NCBI GenBank assembly: GCA_033002965.1
Contig: JAURVB010012919.1
Coordinates: forward strand, 17,975 to 81,974
DNA from: Piper betle
Taxonomy: Eukaryota > Streptophyta > Magnoliopsida > Piperales > Piperaceae
Direction: 5' to 3'
Length of the DNA stretch: 64,000 nucleotides
Below, in pieces: positions 59,500-64,000 of this stretch (position 1 is the first letter of the stretch; every line of letters begins with the position of its first letter). A program made the translations under genes and the position numbers. The notes beneath the pieces were generated by a model that was not told the DNA's origin, did not search any database, and saw nothing but the letters and a program-made list of their open reading frames with translations.

Positions 59500-62329
59500 A
59501 TGGCCATGACCTACTGCGGCAGGATCACACTATAGTTTAAGATATTTTGCAATAACTCGAAAAACATCCTCACCATCCAGTATCCATTCCCCACGATTTT
59601 GAGAATGACTTAGGGCCCTTTCTATGAAGGGGAAAACTTTGGGTGCAGTAGATTGGCTCGAACGTCCCTTGTGCACAAGACAAGGCTGCTTGCGGATGAA
59701 AGATAGAGGAGATGCCTGCATGTTGTACTAGTAAGTTGTTTTCTCCCAGTAGCGTGATAAGTGCTTGCTAGCATCATTGTGGTACTCGTCAAGACACTCC
59801 AAGGCTGTAGTGCACTCTACTGCATAATCACGATGTAATGGCTCAAGTTGGGTATCAACAACAAGACGAATAGCTGGGAGCTCAATCTCCACTGGTAGTA
59901 CAACCTTAGCTCCATACACATGAATGAACGGGGTAACTGCTGTATTTAGTCTCACCAAAGTTTGATAAAACCACAAGGCTTCGGGCAGACGGTCATGCCA
60001 GTCTCTCTGGTTGTCAGGAAGTCTTTCTCAACATTTGCTTTGACTCAACTTGACCATTTCTTTGGGGGTTGTCGGGAGATTACTCAACCTTTTGAATCTT
60101 ATATTTTTCTATCAACTCCCTAGTCTATTGTCCCAAGAACGGGATTCATTGTCGATGATAATTTTCTGAGGCACGCTGAATTTTCAAACAATGTAGCCCT
60201 TGATAAATCGCGCAATACACTCTCCAGTACGTGGCTTCATAAGAATGGCTTTGGTCGACTTCATGAAATAGTCACCACCGATAAGATTAAACTTGTCCCC
60301 TTAGAAGAGATAGGGCTGATATGGCCAATAAAATTGAGCGCCCACATTTGGAAGGGCCAGTATGTAGGAACAGAGTGTAATGACTCCGAACATAGGTACT
60401 TCAACAGCTTATGGAGTTAATAAGTCGAGCATGACTGGGCAAAATCAACCAGTGTTGCGAAAATCACCGATTCCGAGATTCCACTCGATCGGAGGAAAAC
60501 CGATTCAAAAAACCACTTAAATCAATTTTTATTCGAATCGGTCCGTAAATCAGCCGATTTAAGCCGATTCCAACTGATTCGAGCCGATTATGGAATCGGC
60601 CCCAATCGGCTAATTCTGGATGGTGGCGATAGATGGCGAGCGGTGATGGCGAGGCATGGCGGAGCTGGGTGGGGGGCAGGGGGCGGTGACGGTCAACGGC
60701 GATGGCGATGACTGGGCAATGGGGGGTCTTGGTGGGGGCAAGGGGAAGATCTGGAGGGGCCGGGCTGGGGGTACAGGGGGGGGCAGGAGGCTTAGGGGGG
60801 TGGGGTTCGACCGGCGAGGGGAGGCGGTTGCGGGGAGGGACAGGGTGGGGCTAGCTGGGGGAGGCAGGGCACGATGGGAACAAGGCAGGGGGCAGGGCGG
60901 GGCGGGTCTGGGGGGAGGGGGCACGACAACAGCGGTGGCGACGGGGAAGGAGGGCGGATGCAGGAGAGAACGGGCGATGGGGAAAGAAATACCTGTGGTG
61001 TCATTCTCGTAATTAAAACTTGACTCGTGTTCGGCTAGAGTTAAAAATAATAACTAATTTTAAATAATTAAAATATAAAATAAAAAATATCATAAAATAT
61101 AATGCGCACACTAATATCAAAATGACATCAATATCAAATTTTTATATATTTATGTTATGAGTTGTTAAATTATTATATACGACCGATTCAGACCGATTTA
61201 ACTGAACTGATTCCTGTTAGATTTAGGCCGATTTTGATTCTGATTCCGACTCCTCAAAAATTGATTCCATTTCCAATTCCGATTTTTGCAACAAAGAAAT
61301 CATCGTAGTCTTTGAACATGGAAGGCCAATAATAGCCCAATTGCAAGAGTAATTAATGAAGGCAACGTCCACTGTGATGTTCTCCACAAGAGCCTTTGTA
61401 AGCTTCCTTTTGTGAGGCACAAAATAGTATACCATCTTCGAGCACACGCCATACGGCTAAGCGAAAAACTTCATGGGCCTTGGTACGATTTTCAGGCAAG
61501 CAACCATAGGCAAGGAAGTCTACATGAGGACCATGCCAGTGAATATTTCTCCAAGGCAAAAGCAGTCTCAGGTGAACAGAAGGGAAGAATAGAACCGGCT
61601 GGTGCATCTTAGCAAGAGAACCATATGACTGGTTTGTCAGGAATGGCATAGTCAGTAATTTTTTATCCAAGCACAACTAAAACATCAGCCATTCATTTAG
61701 ATGATTTGGGGACATGGCCAAATTGGAGATCTTCAAAATGCTTCCACAAGCGAGCAACACGAGCATGACAGACTACAAGGAGAGCCTCCTTGATCTCGAT
61801 TTCCACCTTAGTTTGTTGAATAACCAGGAGTGAATAGCCTTGAACCAAGAGATGCTTCACCTTGAGCTCGACAGGTCAAATAAGGCCAAGTAGTAGAGCT
61901 TCATACTCGACAAAATTATTGGTACAGAAATAGTACAAGCTGTATGCATGAAGGTGCAGCTGACCTCGCTGCTCCATCAACACCACACCTACACCTCTGT
62001 GGGCCAGCACCTTCTTCCAATCCAATAGAAGCACCATCAAAATAAAGCGTCCAGCGAGGCATTGACTCTAATGAAAGTAGGACAACAGCTTCATTAGTCT
62101 TCTCAGGGGGAAAGGCTTGGTGATTTGCCAAGAGTTCTACAAGGGCCTGGCCTTTGACAACCTTTTAGGTGATGCACTTGATGTTAAACATCATCAACTT
62201 CAACAACCAATGTGTAGCACATCCAAAGAGGGTGGGTGGTTTGGTTATCGAACAGGGTTGCCACGAACGAGAAAGTACACTTCATGGGTTAGGAAACTTT
62301 TATTAGCTGATAGCATGGCAATAAATTAT
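59500..62329 (-). pseudogene. Tat-lineage gypsy RNase H-integrase remnant
   Basis: On the minus strand, the end of the first RNase H with VVKGQAL lies near 62,145. A second, archaeal-type RNase H (MPRWTLYFDGASIGLEEG) follows at about 61,640-62,070. The integrase zinc finger is at 61,300-61,460, the integrase core at about 60,000-60,440, and the C-terminal region at 59,560-59,990 (VRLNTAVTPFIHVYGAKVVLPVEIE). A second RNase H is a hallmark of the Tat lineage. It is broken by stops and by the inverted-repeat insertion 60,454-61,292. RT, protease, gag and LTRs are not seen; it abuts DUF1664 exon sequence at 62,330. Confidence 0.8.
60454..61292. mobile_element. Inverted-repeat element carrying a family B LTR fragment
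   Basis: The left end is GTTGCGAAAATCACCGATTC; the right end reverse-complemented is GTTGCAAAAATCGGAATTGG. Both arms continue with CCGATT-type repeats (60,520-60,610; 61,175-61,290). The middle (about 60,610-61,160) matches part of the family B LTR: a GC-rich block, then the AATAATAACTAA segment equivalent to 43,060-43,080. It interrupts the Tat integrase finger region. The open frames inside the G-rich block are chance. Confidence 0.55.
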
Positions 62330-62846
62330 CAATCTCTGCACTGCATCCTGAACTTTGCCACCATTGTTATCGAAGTCTTTTACATCCATCTTCAATGTTG
62401 AAACCTAGCAAGAGAAAGGAGCACAAACATTTGCATGTTAGTGCAAATTTTAATCAAACTATGATAAAAATGCACCACCCTCCATAAACAAAACTTCAAA
62501 AGAATGATGTTACCTTGGATAATGTATCAGCAGTGATCTTCTTGCTCTCCACTATATTAGTATTTACAGTATCAAGCTTTGAAGATAACATCCTTCTTGC
62601 AACATACAATTAAAAAGGTACCAACGAACATATAACAGAATCATGGAGTCAAACAACAAACAATAAATATTTGATCTTTTCAGCCCAATCAATGGACTGA
62701 CTAATTGAGCCACAATTTGGCAAATTTAAGATGATAAAGAGCAACCAATAATTAAGGTATCACTACTAACAGAATCAGTGTGTTAAACATGCAGTCCACA
62801 GACTGACTAATTATACAACTGTTTAACAAATTCAAATTTCAGGGGG

Positions 62847-62856
62847 AAAGAAGAAG

Positions 62857-62887
<31 letters not shown>

Positions 62888-63029
62888 GGACTGACTAATT
62901 ATACAACTGTTTAACAAATTCAAGAATTTCAGGGGGAAGAAGAAGAAGAAGAAGAAGAAGAAGAAGAAGAAGAAGAAGAAGAAGAAGAAGAAGAAGAAGA
63001 AGAAGAAGAAGAAGAAGAAGAAGAAGAAG
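62847..63029. repeat. Two (AAG)n microsatellites with duplicated flanks
   Basis: Runs of about 13 units (62,847-62,886) and 31 units (62,936-63,029) are each preceded by the same 55-60 bases (GACTGACTAATTATACAACT onward). They lie in the intron between DUF1664 exons i and ii. The reverse strand yields a false poly-Leu frame. Confidence 0.95.
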
Positions 63030-63124
63030 CAAACATTGCAAAATATTTAATGCCTTATAGAAATTTAACCAATTCAAAATAAGCAAACATTGCAAAATAT
63101 TTAATGCCTTATAGAAATTTAACC
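63030..63124. repeat. 43-bp direct duplication
   Basis: The segment beginning CAAACATTGCAAAATATTTA occurs at 63,030 and again at 63,081, both ending GAAATTTAACC. Adjacent to the AAG array. Confidence 0.9.
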
Positions 63125-63577
63125 TCTCAAAAGTTAGCATGAATGATAAAATCTTGCCAAAGAATATTCGTTTTCGAACACTTTCCAGTGATCAAGATGA
63201 AGTAAATAATAAATAATCAGGACTTACAGCTATGGAAGAATGAACTTTTTCAAGCGAGTCACCAACAGCCTCGGAAGCATCAGCTAAACTACGGCAATGC
63301 AAACATCATGTCTGATAACTTCCATCCCTGAACGCAGCATTGAGAACAAAAAATACTAGTCAACAAGATCTGATGTCAATACAATCTTGCTCTACAATAT
63401 TCAGACAGGTTACAGAAAGAAAGATCACTGGACAATCAAAGAGAGAGAGAGAACAAAATAAAACTATCTCTAGATTACAAATAATCAAAAGAACCAATAA
63501 ACCAAACAGTAACAGCTTCATAAAATGAGATGGCAGCTTTGACAGCTCATACATATATATTTTTTAGTGACGACAAC

Positions 63578-64000
63578 TGTTAGAATATTTTCAATAACAT
63601 ACAAGTATACATGGTCAAAACAAGTAATAGAATGATGAATTCGAGTATCGTCCTACAGGGAGATGAATTTCCTTAAGTTAATTAAAGAAAATAAAATGAA
63701 GAACAAAACAAAGACAACCGACTTAACTAAATCTAAGTAATATCTTTAAATTAAAGGCGAAGTTAAAATGATAAAACTCGTTCTAGAGTCGAATTTCCCT
63801 TAACATGAATTTAATCTTCATCAAATCTTACTCTTATATTTTATTCCCTCGGATTGTCGATCTAGGATTATATGACATGGTGGCTCCCGCTCCTTCATGC
63901 TTCTATTATTTTGCCTCAATTTCTACCTCTTGGTGATAATAAATTAATCAACAAAATAATGCATTAAGAATTGCCTTACAATCGTATACGATGTTGTGTA
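63578..64000 (-). repeat. Athila LTR, 3' end, running off the right edge
   Basis: The reverse complement matches 9,400-9,816 and ends CTAACA at 63,578 (compare CGAACA). No Athila PBS lies to its left, so this is either a 3' LTR, whose element continues beyond the window, or a solo LTR. It inserted about 250 bases upstream of DUF1664 exon i. Confidence 0.75.

Larger units (their letters stand above)
62330..63327 (-). pseudogene. DUF1664-family gene fragment, three exons
   Basis: Exon i (63,228-63,327) opens with an acceptor TTCAG and reads WKLSDMMFAL, then after a 1-base shift RSLADASEAVGDSLEKVHSSIA, with donor GTAAGT. Exon ii (62,514-62,595) gives RMLSSKLDTVNTNIVESK to TADTLSK, with donor GTAACA. 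Exon iii (62,330-62,404) follows acceptor GCTAG in frame with VSTLKMDVKDFDNN to VQDAVQRL, then stops matching. This is the DUF1664 order: a GW(x)SD membrane-proximal segment, then a coiled coil. Intact members have an N-terminal membrane anchor and unknown function. The frameshift, the doubtful exon ii acceptor phase and the loss of the 3' part at a retrotransposon junction mark it as a pseudogene. The 5' exons may lie beyond the Athila LTR, outside the window. Confidence 0.7.

Noticed and set aside
60610..61012. Gly-rich (plus) and Pro-rich (minus) frames of 104-118 codons
   Set aside because: G-rich core of the inverted-repeat element, homologous to noncoding LTR DNA.
62895..63140. 81-codon open frame with a long poly-Leu run
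   Set aside because: It is the reverse reading of the AAG microsatellite inside an intron.

Overview
The window is a retrotransposon-dominated stretch of a flowering-plant nuclear genome. The evidence is Ty3/gypsy elements of the Athila, Tekay/Del (chromodomain) and Tat lineages, a Ty1/copia gag, plant MITEs, and one small plant-specific gene with a 5' UTR intron. I cannot place it to family or genus. Most of the many open frames are chance frames inside GC-rich LTRs or broken polyproteins.

Region 1 (1-17,497) is a copia LTR (minus) split by an Athila nest. Athila-1 (about 552-17,279) carries one solo LTR of family B at its left end (557-3,039). A second family B LTR sits in its gag (5,678-about 8,330), and a second Athila element sits in its protease (8,656-about 12,970). 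Athila-2 has a nearly intact gag-protease frame (9,906-12,446), one nonsense codon, no pol and no 3' LTR. Region 2 (18,399-25,255) is a gag-only LTR element (minus, 'element E') with 1.8 kb LTRs. Between its gag and 3' LTR lies a decayed PB1 domain of the plant host-protein type, apparently a captured gene fragment.

Region 3 (25,256-35,578) is the least repetitive part. It holds the only gene I regard as probably functional, a GIR1/GIR2-like (GL2-interacting repressor) protein on the minus strand (CDS 30,150-30,488, 5' UTR intron 30,500-30,610, TATA about 30,731). It also holds two inverted copies of a CACTA-ended MITE. Region 4 (35,579-55,690) has a solo family B LTR, an AT-rich array of about 567-bp units, and a complete 12-kb Tekay-type element (40,672-52,704, minus). 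That element has a perfect ATGAG target-site duplication, an initiator-Met PBS and a chromodomain remnant, and its 5' LTR carries a nested solo LTR with a 10 x 33-bp array. A further solo LTR (52,856-54,053) is bounded by GTGGT.

Region 5 (55,690-64,000) contains a CACTA-like fragment, a copia LTR plus gag, and a hAT-type MITE. It also holds an unidentified ORF and a Tat-type RNase H/integrase remnant (minus) interrupted by an inverted-repeat element. Next come three decayed exons of a DUF1664 gene joined to that pol remnant, and an Athila LTR running off the right edge. No operons, CRISPR arrays or rRNA genes are present, and I recognised no tRNA gene. The value of the window lies in the layering of insertions, which can be ordered from target-site duplications and rejoined flanks.
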